From Streptomyces mexicanus (GTDB lineage: Bacteria; Actinomycetota; Actinomycetes; Streptomycetales; Streptomycetaceae), in contig NZ_LR732544.1 of the NCBI RefSeq assembly GCF_902506575.1, positions 6,358,454 through 6,414,216 on the forward strand: a DNA stretch of 55,763 nucleotides. Reading direction: 5' to 3'. Positions within the stretch are counted from its first letter, which is position 1. Each line of letters opens with the position of its first letter. Both the position numbers and the translations under genes were made by a program. Below are positions 8,559 through 18,644 of the stretch, one piece after another. The notes beneath the pieces are model-generated. The model had not been told where the DNA came from and made no database searches. It saw nothing but the letters and a program-made list of their open reading frames with translations.

Positions 8559-8608
8559 TTGACTTTTCCTACTCGCGGGTAACACAGTACGGTTACCGCA
8601 AGTAACAC
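8559..8608. promoter_or_regulatory. Divergent promoter with overlapping inverted repeats (TetR operator candidate)
   Basis: A TTGACT element (8559-8564) is followed by three alternating half-sites: GGTAAC (8578-8583), GTTACC (8592-8597) and GTAAC (8602-8606). The first two form a 6-bp inverted repeat with an 8-bp gap. The last two form GTTAC-N5-GTAAC. The outer half-sites also lie in a direct repeat of CGC(GG/AA)GTAACAC. Position just upstream of the dehydrogenase start and divergent to the TetR gene fits an autoregulatory operator. Confidence 0.6.
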
Positions 8609-8631
8609 TCGGGTGTGCCACTGGAGGGGTC

Positions 8632-9858
8632 ATGGCGGAGTTCACCATGGAACTCAACGACGAGCAGAAGGAGGTGCGGGACTGGCTGCACGGCTTCGCC
8701 GCCGACGTGATCCGCCCGGCCGCCGCCGAATGGGACGAGCGCGAGGAGACCCCCTGGCCGATCATCCAGGAGGCCGCCAAGGTCGGCATCTACTCCCTCG
8801 ACTTCTACGCCCAGCAGTACTTCGACCCCACCGGCCTCGGCATCCCCATGGCCATGGAGGAACTGTTCTGGGGGGACGCCGGCATAGCCCTGTCCATCGT
8901 CGGCACCGGTCTGGCCGCCGTCGGCGTCCTCGCCAACGGCACCGAGGAGCAGATCGGCACCTGGATCCCGCAGATGTACGGCGACGCGAACGACGTCAAG
9001 GTCGCCGCGTTCTGCTCCTCCGAGCCCGACGCCGGCTCCGACGTCGCCTCGATGCGCACCCGCGCCGTGTACGACGAGGCCAAGGACGAGTGGGTGATCA
9101 ACGGCACCAAGACCTGGGCGACCAACGGCGGCATCGCCAACGTCCACGTGGTCGTCGCCTCCGTCGACCCCGAGCTCGGCTCCAAGGGCCACGCCTCCTT
9201 CATCATCCCCCCGAACACCCCCGGCCTCGCCCAGGGCCAGAAGTTCAAGAAGCACGGCATCCGCGCCTCCCACACCGCCGAGGTGATCCTCGACAACGTG
9301 CGCGTCCCCGGCTCCTGCCTGCTCGGCGGCAAGGAGAAGCTGGACGAGCGCCTGGCCCGCGCCCGGGAGAAGGCCAAGAAGGGCGGCGAGCGCGTGAAGA
9401 ACGCCGCGATGGCCACCTTCGAGGCCTCCCGCCCGGCCGTCGGCGCGATGGCCGTGGGCACCGCCCGGGCCGCCTACGAGGTCGCCCTCGACTACGCCAG
9501 GACCCGCGAGCAGTTCGGCCGGCCCATCATCGACAACCAGGGCGTCGCCTTCCAGCTCGCCGACATGCGCACGCAGATCGACGCCGCCCGCCTGCTGGTG
9601 TGGCGCGCCTCCTGGATGGCGATCAACGGCAAGCCGTTCACGGCCGCCGAGGGCTCGATGTCCAAGCTGTTCGCCAGCGAGACCGCGAAGAAGGTCACCG
9701 CCCAGGCCATCCAGATCCTCGGCGGCAACGGCTACACCCGGGAGTACCCGGTGGAGCGGATGCACCGCGACGCGGCCATCTACACCATCTTCGAGGGGAC
9801 CAGCGAGATCCAGCGACTGGTGATCTCCCGCACGATCTCGGGCATGCCCATCCGCTGA
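8632..9858 (+). CDS. Acyl-CoA dehydrogenase
   Basis: A 408-residue FAD-dependent enzyme for the first oxidation step of acyl-CoA degradation. The FAD/substrate-binding motif FCSSEPDAGSDV lies about residues 126-137. The C-terminal IFEGTSEIQ contains the catalytic Glu at 388. An unusual charged stretch (KEKLDERLARAREKAKKGGE, about 232-251) sits between the beta-domain and the C-terminal helices. The ATG at 8632 follows GGAGGGGTC. It is a single-gene unit under the divergent TetR gene and ends before a strong terminator. Substrate chain length is not predictable from sequence. Confidence 0.9.
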   Translation: MAEFTMELNDEQKEVRDWLHGFAADVIRPAAAEWDEREETPWPIIQEAAKVGIYSLDFYAQQYFDPTGLGIPMAMEELFWGDAGIALSIVGTGLAAVGVLANGTEEQIGTWIPQMYGDANDVKVAAFCSSEPDAGSDVASMRTRAVYDEAKDEWVINGTKTWATNGGIANVHVVVASVDPELGSKGHASFIIPPNTPGLAQGQKFKKHGIRASHTAEVILDNVRVPGSCLLGGKEKLDERLARAREKAKKGGERVKNAAMATFEASRPAVGAMAVGTARAAYEVALDYARTREQFGRPIIDNQGVAFQLADMRTQIDAARLLVWRASWMAINGKPFTAAEGSMSKLFASETAKKVTAQAIQILGGNGYTREYPVERMHRDAAIYTIFEGTSEIQRLVISRTISGMPIR

Positions 9859-9895
9859 CCGTGCCCGGGCGGCCGTGCCGACGGCGCCCGTGGCG

Positions 9896-9929
9896 GTGCC
9901 CCGCTGCCGCGTCCGCGGCAGCGGGGCAC
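9896..9929. terminator. Strong bidirectional hairpin terminator
   Basis: A perfect 15-bp stem, 9896-9910 (GTGCCCCGCTGCCGC) with 9915-9929, and a 4-nt loop lies between the convergent dehydrogenase and cupin genes. It can serve both. Confidence 0.8.
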
Positions 9930-9939
9930 GCCGATCGCG

Positions 9940-10509
9940 CTATCGGTGCCGGAGGGGGGTCAGCTGCTCGATGTCGTAGCGCTTGCGCAGCGCCTCGATG
10001 GCCTCGTGGTCCGGCGGGCCCCCGTCGCCGAGGATCTCCAGGAGTTCCTCGAAGTACCGCTCGTGGTCCGGAGGCGGGGACGCCTGGAAGAACATCTTCG
10101 CCGGCGTCTCCGTGGGGTTGGCGAACGCGTGCGGACAGCCCGGGGGCACGACGATCACCGTGCCCGGGGTCGCCCGCACCACGCGCCGCCCCGAGGGGGA
10201 CTCCCACTTCTGCCAGTGGTCGGGGGTACGGATCCGCGGCTCGAAGGCGAGCACGTCCAGCTCGCCCTCCAGCACGTAGAACAACTCCTCGCTGCGCGTG
10301 TGCACATGGGCGCCCACGTCGAACCCCGGCGGGACCTCCACCTCGAAGGTGGAGGCCATGCGCGAGTGCGAGCCGGTCACCTTGAACGTCACGCGCTGGG
10401 CGGGGGTCTGGACGACACGGCCGTGGCCGGGCGGCACCAGCAGCCCCTCGCCCGGGGTGAGCGGGGAGTCCCCGACGCCGGTCGTCACGGGTTCGTCGGT
10501 CGCCGTCAT
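9940..10509 (-). CDS. momA: Cupin quinone-forming monooxygenase, MomA-like
   Basis: A 189-residue cupin-fold protein. The cupin 1 motif GAHVHTRSEELFYVLEGELD supplies metal-ligand histidines and a Glu; cupin 2 is in VPPGCPHAFANP. Last gene of the rppA-P450 operon, it lies 5 nt after the P450 stop. Its homologue MomA in Streptomyces oxidises tetrahydroxynaphthalene, the RppA product, to the quinone flaviolin; that role is taken from family and context. The ATG at 10509 is chosen; a GTG at 10521 would overlap the P450 stop. Confidence 0.8.
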   Translation of the reverse strand: MTATDEPVTTGVGDSPLTPGEGLLVPPGHGRVVQTPAQRVTFKVTGSHSRMASTFEVEVPPGFDVGAHVHTRSEELFYVLEGELDVLAFEPRIRTPDHWQKWESPSGRRVVRATPGTVIVVPPGCPHAFANPTETPAKMFFQASPPPDHERYFEELLEILGDGGPPDHEAIEALRKRYDIEQLTPLRHR

Positions 10510-10514
10510 CGGCC

Positions 10515-11849
10515 TCACCACGCCACGGGCAGTGCTTCGGGCCCGCGGATCAACGCGCCCTTGCGGAACGGCACCTGATCGGGCGGCACCGCCAGCCGCA
10601 GCGCCGGCAGCCGGTCCAGCAGGGCGTCGACCAGCAGCTGCGACTCCATCCGGGCCAGCTGCCCGCCCGGACAGTAGTGCGGGCCGAAGCCGAACGCCAC
10701 GTGCGGGTTGGGACTGCGCGAGAAGTCGATCCGCTCCGGGTCCGCGAAGACCTCCGGGTCGCGGTTGGCGGCCAGGTACGACACGTACACCGCGTCACCC
10801 GCCCGGATCCGCACCCCCTCGATCTCCACGTCCTCCAGCGCGATGCGGGACAGCCCGACGGCGTTGCGGTGCGGGATGTAGCGCAGCAGCTCGTCGATCG
10901 CCTGGGGGCGGATCGCCGGATCGGCGCGCAACCGGTCGGCCAGCTCGGGACGGGTCAGCAGGATGTAGAACATCTGCCCGCTGTTGTTGGTGACCGCCTC
11001 GCCGCCGATCTGGAGCAGCACCGCCAGCCCCACGGCCTCCGCCACGCTCATCTCACCGCGCCCCACGGCGGCGCCGAGCAGCGAGGCGACGTCCTCACCG
11101 GTGCTGTCGGCGCGGGCGTCGATCAGCTCCGTGAAGTAGGCGCCCATCTCCTCCTTGGCCCGCTCGCTGACGTCCGCGCCGTGCGCGGAGGACAGGATCA
11201 GCTGGGTCCAGGTGTGCATGGCTTCCCGGTCGGCCGGTGGCACGCCCATCAGCTCGCAGATCACCGCGATCGGGAAGGGACTGAGCACCGCCGCGGTCAG
11301 GTCGGCCGGCGGACCGGCGGCCTCGAGCGCGTCGACCAGCTCGTCCAGCATGCGCCGGGCGCTCTCGCGCACCCGCTCCACGCCCCGCGCCGTGAACGCG
11401 GGCGCCACCGCGCGGCGCAGCCGGGTGTGATCGGGCGGGTCCAGGAAACCGACCGCGCCGCGACTGGGGATGAAGTGCGGGGCCAGCCGTGTCACCTGGC
11501 GGTCCATCACCGCCTCGCGGCTGAAGCGGGGATCGTTGGTGACCGTGCGCACGTCCCGCATCCGGGTCACCAGCCACGCCCAGCCCTCGCCGTTGGGCAG
11601 CTCGATGCGGGTGACCGGCCCCTCCTCCATCAGATCGGCCAGCACCGGGTCGAAGTCCACCCCGGTCAGGTCGAGCGCCGGCCAGTGCCGCACCGGCGGC
11701 AGGGAGGCGGTGTCCGGATCCGCGGTGGGTGTCGTCGCGGCCGGCGGCCGTGCGAGGAGGGCGCACTCGGCCCGTTCCTGCTCCACCGGCGGCCCCGCGG
11801 GCAGCGCCTCGTCCACGGCCGCCTGCTCGACCAGCGGCTCCGCGGTCAT
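10515..11849 (-). CDS. Cytochrome P450, CYP158A-like (biaryl coupling)
   Basis: A 444-residue P450. The haem-binding loop FGFGPHYCPGG places the thiolate at Cys393; the ExxR motif is in DELLRY. The I-helix reads QIGGEAVTNN, with Ala where most P450s have the acid-alcohol threonine, as in CYP158A2. Those enzymes couple two flaviolin molecules to pigment dimers. The ATG at 11849 overlaps the rppA stop (ATGA). An N-terminal extension of about 40 residues precedes the usual start of the fold. Context between rppA and momA supports the function strongly. Confidence 0.88.
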   Translation of the reverse strand: MTAEPLVEQAAVDEALPAGPPVEQERAECALLARPPAATTPTADPDTASLPPVRHWPALDLTGVDFDPVLADLMEEGPVTRIELPNGEGWAWLVTRMRDVRTVTNDPRFSREAVMDRQVTRLAPHFIPSRGAVGFLDPPDHTRLRRAVAPAFTARGVERVRESARRMLDELVDALEAAGPPADLTAAVLSPFPIAVICELMGVPPADREAMHTWTQLILSSAHGADVSERAKEEMGAYFTELIDARADSTGEDVASLLGAAVGRGEMSVAEAVGLAVLLQIGGEAVTNNSGQMFYILLTRPELADRLRADPAIRPQAIDELLRYIPHRNAVGLSRIALEDVEIEGVRIRAGDAVYVSYLAANRDPEVFADPERIDFSRSPNPHVAFGFGPHYCPGGQLARMESQLLVDALLDRLPALRLAVPPDQVPFRKGALIRGPEALPVAW

Positions 11850-12904
11850 GCCGCACCTCCGTCCTGCCAGGTGCCCAGGGACATCTCCGCGGTGATGCCC
11901 GGCCCGAACCCGGCGAGCAGCCCGCGGTCGCGGTGCTGGGCGCCGCCCTCGTCGAACAGCCGGCGCAGCGCGTCCAGGACGACGGCGCTGGCCATGTTGC
12001 CGTACTCGGTGAGCGTGGCCCGGCTGAACCGGAACGCGTGCGGCTCGACGTGCAGGAACTTGCTGAGGTCGTCCAGGATGCGTGGCCCGCCCGCGTGGAT
12101 GACGTAGAAGTCCAGGTCGGACGCGTCCCACTGGTTCAGCTTGGCCAGGTCCTGCAGGGCCGGGGCGAGCGGCTCCATGGTGGTGGGCACCCGCTTGTCC
12201 AGCAGGAAGTGGAAGCCCGTCTCCCGGACGTCGTACGCGATCCAGTCCTCGGTGTTGGGGATCAGGTACGAGCCGTTGCGCTCCAGGCGCACACCGGTGC
12301 CGCCGGTGCCGCGGACCACGGCGGCGGCGATGCCGTCACCGAACAGGCCGTTGGACAGCAGGGAGCCGACACCGAGGTCGGTGGGCTGGTAGCACAGCGA
12401 GCAGAACTCGCAGGCCACGATGAGCGCGTTGGCCTCCGGGTAGGCCGTGCAGAAGTCGTGGGCCCGGTTGATCGCCGCACCGCCCGCCGCACAGCCCAGC
12501 TGGGCGATGGGCATCTGGCGGGTGGTCGAGTCGAAGCCCATCTCGTTGATCAGCCACGCCGTGAGCGAGGGCATCATGAAGCCCGTGCACGAGACGTAGA
12601 TGATGACATCGATGTCCGTGGCCAGGACCTCCGCGTCGTCCAGCGCCCGCTGGATGACCGCGGGGACCCGGGCCTTGGCCTCCTGCTCGTAGAGCTTGTT
12701 GCGCTGCTCGAAGCCCGGGTGCTTCAGGGTCTCCTCGATGGGTTGCACGATGTGCCGGGTGCGCACGCCGGTGTTCTCGATCAGCCGGAGGGCCAGCGGG
12801 AGTTGCGGGTGGTCCGCGTGGCGGGAGCGCGCGAGCTCCAGCGTTTCCTCCATCGTGATCACGTGCTCTGGTACGGACACCGAAGGTCTGCACAAAGTCG
12901 CCAT
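11846..12904 (-). CDS. rppA: Type III polyketide synthase RppA (1,3,6,8-tetrahydroxynaphthalene synthase)
   Basis: A 352-residue homodimeric type III PKS that condenses five malonyl-CoA into tetrahydroxynaphthalene. The catalytic triad matches known RppA numbering: Cys138 (QLGCAAGG), His270 (VIHAGGPR), Asn303 (YGNMAS). The conserved Cys106 (VSCTGFM) is also present. Compared with characterised homologues of about 372 residues, it lacks some 20 residues of the variable C-terminal tail. It heads a three-gene operon with the P450 and the MomA-like cupin. The products should be flaviolin dimers or related brown pigments with UV-protective roles. Confidence 0.94.
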   Translation of the reverse strand: MATLCRPSVSVPEHVITMEETLELARSRHADHPQLPLALRLIENTGVRTRHIVQPIEETLKHPGFEQRNKLYEQEAKARVPAVIQRALDDAEVLATDIDVIIYVSCTGFMMPSLTAWLINEMGFDSTTRQMPIAQLGCAAGGAAINRAHDFCTAYPEANALIVACEFCSLCYQPTDLGVGSLLSNGLFGDGIAAAVVRGTGGTGVRLERNGSYLIPNTEDWIAYDVRETGFHFLLDKRVPTTMEPLAPALQDLAKLNQWDASDLDFYVIHAGGPRILDDLSKFLHVEPHAFRFSRATLTEYGNMASAVVLDALRRLFDEGGAQHRDRGLLAGFGPGITAEMSLGTWQDGGAA

Positions 12905-12921
12905 GAGCCGTGCCTGCTTTC

Positions 12922-12935
12922 GCCTTCCGGAAGGC
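12922..12935. promoter_or_regulatory. Perfect palindrome upstream of rppA
   Basis: GCCTTCCGGAAGGC is a 14-bp perfect palindrome 17 nt upstream of the rppA start codon. It could be an operator or a small 5'-leader hairpin. A second imperfect repeat (CCCGGGAGAG ... CTCTCGCGGG) lies near 12,991-13,017. Confidence 0.4.
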
Positions 12936-13486
12936 CGGTAGCCCCCCGGTCAGAGGGTGGTGCACCCAGAAGGGTGGTCCAACCACGATCACCCGGGAGA
13001 GCGACGATCTCTCGCGGGACTACTCCGTTCCGGGGAGGCCCGGACCGGCCCGCGGAGCGCTCACGCGGGCTTCGAGGCGCCCGCAGGCACCGCCGTGAAA
13101 GGGATGAAGTCGCAGGTCAGGGCCATTTGGTCAGCTGTGCGGGACGCCTGGAAAGGCAGGCACTGGGTGCCGTCCGCCGAGGCACGCCGAGCCAGGCCGT
13201 GCGCGCCGTGGACCCGGCTGGACGGCGCCCGGACGAGCGGGCCGGCCGCGGCCCGCACGCGGCGCCGCGGGAGTGCGGGACGAGCGGGGGCGCGACGGCG
13301 CGAGGGCGGTGGCACGACGAGAGCCCTGGGCGCGGCAGCGATGGCATGACGGGAGCCCAGGGCGCGACGGAGCCGGGGAAGGCGGCTTTGGGGAGGCGGT
13401 GCGGCGAGAGCCGGGGGATGCTGTGGGGCAGAGGCCTGGCGCGTGGGCCGGGCGAGGAGGAGGCGCGGTACGCGCCGTCCCGGCCA
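12936..13486. other. Non-coding stretch between rppA and the DUF6213-type gene
   Basis: About 550 bases hold no supportable gene. Open frames exist on both strands but none has a ribosome site, domain or sensible composition. The part from about 13,190 is purine-rich on the + strand with repeated GGCGCG/GCGACG motifs. It presumably contains the rppA promoter. Confidence 0.5.
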
Positions 13487-13726
13487 CTACCCGGACGCCG
13501 CCCCGCTGCTGTGCGCGATGCAGGCCACGTCGATCCGGTCGGCCAGCTTGGCCAGCTCGATGGTCAGCGCGGCCACCGTGTCCTCGTCGAGCCCCTCCTG
13601 CCCGGCCTCCACCAGGCGCAGCCACCGGCCGCCCACCGTCCGCAGCAGCTTGCTCACGTCGGCCGCGGCCACCTGCAACGTGCCGCGGTCGTCGACGATC
13701 AGAGGGAGAGTCACTTCGCGGTTCAC
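13487..13726 (-). CDS. Small conserved protein, DUF6213-like
   Basis: A 79-residue protein (MNREVTLPLIVDDRGTLQVA... DRIDVACIAHSS) that I recognise as a common Streptomyces small protein of unknown function, probably DUF6213. The GTG at 13726 is chosen because the conserved N-terminus begins there. No clear ribosome site precedes it; TACGAT lies 7 nt upstream, so a leaderless mRNA is possible. No signal peptide or membrane segment is seen. Confidence 0.65.
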   Translation of the reverse strand: MNREVTLPLIVDDRGTLQVAAADVSKLLRTVGGRWLRLVEAGQEGLDEDTVAALTIELAKLADRIDVACIAHSSGAASG

Positions 13727-13751
13727 ACCAGCGATCGTAGCCGCGGAACCC

Positions 13752-15137
13752 TCACGCTCCGTGCCATACGGTGGTGATGTTGCAGAACTCGCGGATTCCG
13801 TGCCCGGACAGCTCACGCCCGTATCCCGACCGCTTCACCCCGCCGAACGGGAATGCCGGGTGCGAGGCGGTCATCCCGTTGACGTACACCCCGCCGGCCT
13901 CAAGGTCCCGCACGAACCGGTCGACCTCGCTCTCCTCACGGGTCCACACGTTCGAACTCAGACCGAAGGGCGAGTCGTTGGCGATCAGGATCGCCTCGTC
14001 CAGGTCCTCCGCGTGGTACAGCGTGGCGACCGGGCCGAACGCCTCCTCGCGGTGGATGCGCATCTCGCGGGTGACACCGCTGAGCACGGTCGGCGGGTAG
14101 AACCAGCCGGGCCCGTCGGGCCGCTCACCGCCGCACAGCACCCGCGCTCCGCCGCGCCGGGCGTCGTCGACGAGTTCCTCCAAATCGGCCCGGCCGCGCT
14201 CGCTGGACAGCGGCCCGACCTCGGTCTCCTCCCGCATCGGGTCGCCCATCCGCAGCGCCTGCATACCGGCCACGAAGCGCTCGGTGAAGGCGTCGTAGAC
14301 GTCGGCGTGGACGATGAAGCGCTTGGCGGCGATGCAGGACTGGCCGGTGTTCTGCACCCGCGCGGTCACCGCCACCTCGGCGGCCCGGTCGAGGTCGGCG
14401 GAGGGCATCACGACGAACGGGTCGCTGCCGCCCAGCTCCAGCACCGTCTTCTTGATCATTTCCCCGGCGGTGGAGGCCACCGCGCGCCCCGCCGGTTCGC
14501 TGCCGGTCAGCGTGGCCGCCTTGACCCGTTCGTCGCGCAGGATGTCGTCGACCGCCGCGGAGCCGATCAGCAGGGTCTGGAAGCAGCCCTCGGTGAAGCC
14601 CGCGCGGTGGAACAGGTCCTCCAGGTACAGGGCGGTCTGCGGCACGTTGGAGGCGTGCTTGAGCAGGCCGACGTTGCCGGCCATCAGCGCGGGTGCCGCG
14701 AAGCGGACCACCTGCCACAGCGGGAAGTTCCACGGCATCACCGCCAGCACCGGGCCCATCGGCCGGTAGCGGACCAGTGCCCGCACGCCGCCGGAGTCCT
14801 TCACGTCGGCCTCGGCCGGCTCCTCGTCGGCGAGCAGCTCCTCGGCGTGCTCGGCGTACCAGCGCATCGCCTTGGCGCACTTCGCGGCCTCCGCGCGGGC
14901 CTGCGTGATCGGCTTGCCCATCTCGGTGGTCAGCACCCGGGCGATCTCCTGCTGGTCCTCCTGCAGGAGATCGGCGGCCCTGTTCATCAGCCGGGCCCGC
15001 TCGGCGAAGGACGTCGTGCGGTAGGTGCGGAACGTCGCCTCGGCGAGCTGCAGGCGGCGCTCGATCTCCTCCTCGTCCATGGCCTCGTACGTCCGCAGCG
15101 TCTCGCCGGTGGCCGGGTTCACCGTGGCGATGGACAT
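13752..15137 (-). CDS. NAD(P)-dependent succinate-semialdehyde-type aldehyde dehydrogenase
   Basis: A 461-residue aldehyde dehydrogenase, GabD-like, which would oxidise succinic semialdehyde or a similar aldehyde using NAD(P)+. MPWNFPLWQVVR marks the cofactor-binding region. ELGGSDPF contains the general-base Glu, and NTGQSCIAAKR contains the catalytic Cys. The ATG at 15137 is chosen over an in-frame extension because GGGAGGTC lies upstream and MSIATVNPATGE is a typical N-terminus. GABA transaminase is not nearby, so substrate assignment is tentative. Confidence 0.87.
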   Translation of the reverse strand: MSIATVNPATGETLRTYEAMDEEEIERRLQLAEATFRTYRTTSFAERARLMNRAADLLQEDQQEIARVLTTEMGKPITQARAEAAKCAKAMRWYAEHAEELLADEEPAEADVKDSGGVRALVRYRPMGPVLAVMPWNFPLWQVVRFAAPALMAGNVGLLKHASNVPQTALYLEDLFHRAGFTEGCFQTLLIGSAAVDDILRDERVKAATLTGSEPAGRAVASTAGEMIKKTVLELGGSDPFVVMPSADLDRAAEVAVTARVQNTGQSCIAAKRFIVHADVYDAFTERFVAGMQALRMGDPMREETEVGPLSSERGRADLEELVDDARRGGARVLCGGERPDGPGWFYPPTVLSGVTREMRIHREEAFGPVATLYHAEDLDEAILIANDSPFGLSSNVWTREESEVDRFVRDLEAGGVYVNGMTASHPAFPFGGVKRSGYGRELSGHGIREFCNITTVWHGA

Positions 15138-15211
15138 GGCTGACCTCCCTGGCAGCGGGCTTGATTCGACCTTCGCGCGCCGCGGTGGCCGCCGCAACGC
15201 GTGGTGCCTTT

Positions 15212-15735
15212 TCAGGGCGAGTGCTCAGCCAGCCGGTCCAGAAACGCGGCCTGCGCCGTGACGATCACCTCGCGCGCCCTGTCCACGGACAGCCACGCCA
15301 CCCGGTCCAGCTCCGGGAACTCCCGGGTGCGCCCGGAGCGCGGCGGCCACTCCATCGCGAACGTGCCCGGGGTGATCGCCGCCGGGTCCAGGTCGCCCTC
15401 GACCGCCCAGACGGTCACGATCTTGCCGCCCCGCTGGCGGACCTCGCCGAGCGGTACCGCCCGCCCGTCCGGGGGAGGCAGGCCCAGCTCCTCCTGGAAC
15501 TCGCGGCGGGCGGCCTCGTAGGCGGGCTCGTCGGGGTCGTACTCGCCCTTCGGCACCGTCCAGGCGCCCGCCTCGCGCCGGGCCCACAGCGGGCCGCCCA
15601 TGTGCCCGAGCAGGACCTCAAGGCCCTCTTCGCCGGTCCGGTCGGTGACCTCGCCGGTGCGGCGGGCCCCCCCGCCGGTCCCTCCGGTGCGCCGGTACAG
15701 CAGCAGGCCCGCGCTGTGCCTGCCGCGCCCGCCGC

Positions 15736-15739
<4 letters not shown>
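15212..15739 (-). CDS. Nudix hydrolase
   Basis: A 175-residue protein with a complete Nudix box, starting GEYDPDEPAYEAARREFQEE and ending LGL (GX5EX7REUXEEXGU). It would hydrolyse a nucleoside diphosphate linked to another moiety. The GTG start at 15739 overlaps the stop of the upstream DNA ligase gene (GTGA), so expression is coupled. This suggests a role in clearing damaged nucleotides or nucleotide by-products alongside DNA repair, which is inference. A basic, glycine-rich insert (GGTGGGARRTGEVTDRTGEE) precedes the core. Confidence 0.87.
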
Positions 15740-17274
<1,535 letters not shown>

Positions 17275-17374
17275 GCAGTCATGGTGCACCGCAGGGCACC
17301 GATCCACACCTGCGCGTGCGCCGCCACCGCTCCGCGGCCGTGTGGGGCGGCCTTCCCCGCGTGCGCGCGCTCCG

Positions 17375-17605
17375 GCTCCGCGTCCGCGCGGGTGGTCACC
17401 GGTCTGCACTCGTGCGCCTGGCTCACGGGCCGCGTGGCGCGGGACAGCGCCGCGCCCGCGCGCTCCGGCTCCGCGTCCGCGTGGTGCGGCCTCCGGTCCG
17501 CGCCCGCGCGTCATGGCTCCGCGTCCGCGCGGGCGGTCGCCGGTCTGCCCGTGCGCCCGGCTACGCGTCCGCGTGGTGCGGCCGCCGGCCGGTCTACACG
17601 TGCGC
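17375..17605. repeat. Degenerate tandem repeats between ligase and reductase genes
   Basis: The 319-bp gap 17,275-17,593 has no gene. It holds four imperfect copies beginning GCTCCGCGTCCGCG or GCTACGCGTCCGCG at 17375, 17468, 17516 and 17560, with following text such as GGTCxCCGGTCTGC and GTGCGCC. Later spacings are 48 and 44 bp. The last copy runs into the 3' end of the reductase gene. Confidence 0.6.
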
Positions 17606-18601
17606 GGCGCTGTCCCGCGCCACGGCGGCGTCCAGGTCGGCGAACAGCAGCTCGCCGTTGATCGCCGCGCCGGCCCGGTAGCCGCGGCTGGCCGCGTTGA
17701 TCACCTGCTCGGCGAAACCGCTGGCGTTCCCGGCCGCCCACAGGCCCGGCACGGTCGTCAGGCCCCGCTCGTCGATCACCGGATACGCCCCGAACGGCGT
17801 CTCGCGCAGCTCGGCGCCCAGCCGGACCAGAAGGTCGGTGCGCGGCAGCGCCCGCGGCGCGGCGAACAGCACCTCCCGGGCGTGGAACCCGCCGTCCTCC
17901 GCGGGGGTCTTTCCGGCGAGCCGCACCCCGGCGAGCCGGTCGTCCTCGACCACCAGCTCCGCCACCCGGCCGGGCACCACGCGCACCCCCGCCGCGGCCA
18001 GCCTGCGCAGGTCGTCGTCGCTGACGTCCGCCTCCGCCACCTCGTGCAGGAAGAGGGTCACGTCCTTGGACCACTGGGTGACCATCAGCGCCTGGTGCAC
18101 GCTCAGCGGGCTGGTGGCGAGCACCCCGAAGGGCCGGTCGCGGACCTCCCAGCCGTGGCAGTACGGGCAGTGCAGCACGTCCCGGCCGAACCGTTCCACC
18201 AGGCCCGGCACCGCGGGCAGCTCGTCCTTCAGGCCGGTGGCGACGACCAGGTGCCGGGCGTGGACGGCGCGCCCGCCCGCCAGGACCACGCCGAACCCGC
18301 CCCCGCCGTCCCGGACGGCGTCCACCGCCCGGTCCCGCACCAGCGCGACCCCGTAGCGCGCGATCTCCTCCCGGCCGACGGCCAGGAACTCGGCGGGCGG
18401 CATGCCGTCCCGGGACAGGAAGCCCTGCATGTGCGCGGCGGGCGCGTTGCGCGGCTCACCGGCGTCGACGACCAGGGTGCGGCGCCGGGAGCGGCCCAGG
18501 ACCAGCGCGGCGGACAGCCCGGCCGCGCCGCCCCCGACGACCACCACGTCGTACCTCTCGTCGTACTCCTCGCCGTGCCTTGCGCCGTTGTTCTCGGTCA
18601 T
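17594..18601 (-). CDS. Thioredoxin-reductase-like FAD/NAD(P)-dependent oxidoreductase
   Basis: A 335-residue flavoprotein with an N-terminal dinucleotide-binding motif VVVGGGAAGLSAALVLGR and a C-terminal FAD motif VPGLWAAGNAS. A redox-active pair is present in HCPYCHGWEV (CxxC with Pro-Tyr), so it may reduce a thioredoxin or small disulfide. GGAGGTG precedes the ATG at 18601. It is divergent from an XRE-cupin regulator 78 nt away, the probable controller. No thioredoxin gene is adjacent, and enzymes of this group also include ferredoxin-dependent and dithiol oxidase types. Confidence 0.83.
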   Translation of the reverse strand: MTENNGARHGEEYDERYDVVVVGGGAAGLSAALVLGRSRRRTLVVDAGEPRNAPAAHMQGFLSRDGMPPAEFLAVGREEIARYGVALVRDRAVDAVRDGGGGFGVVLAGGRAVHARHLVVATGLKDELPAVPGLVERFGRDVLHCPYCHGWEVRDRPFGVLATSPLSVHQALMVTQWSKDVTLFLHEVAEADVSDDDLRRLAAAGVRVVPGRVAELVVEDDRLAGVRLAGKTPAEDGGFHAREVLFAAPRALPRTDLLVRLGAELRETPFGAYPVIDERGLTTVPGLWAAGNASGFAEQVINAASRGYRAGAAINGELLFADLDAAVARDSAAHV

Positions 18602-18644
18602 GGTGACCACCTCCGCCGACGACGGTCACCCCTGTGGTGCCGGA

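Noticed and set aside
8565..8593. A full sigma-70-type promoter with TACGGT as -10 for the dehydrogenase
   Set aside because: The spacing from TTGACT would be 23 bp, too long. Only the -35-like element is reported.
12905..13486. Several frames of 60-160 codons in the gap upstream of rppA
   Set aside because: They are low complexity, overlap one another on both strands, and have no ribosome sites or recognisable domains.
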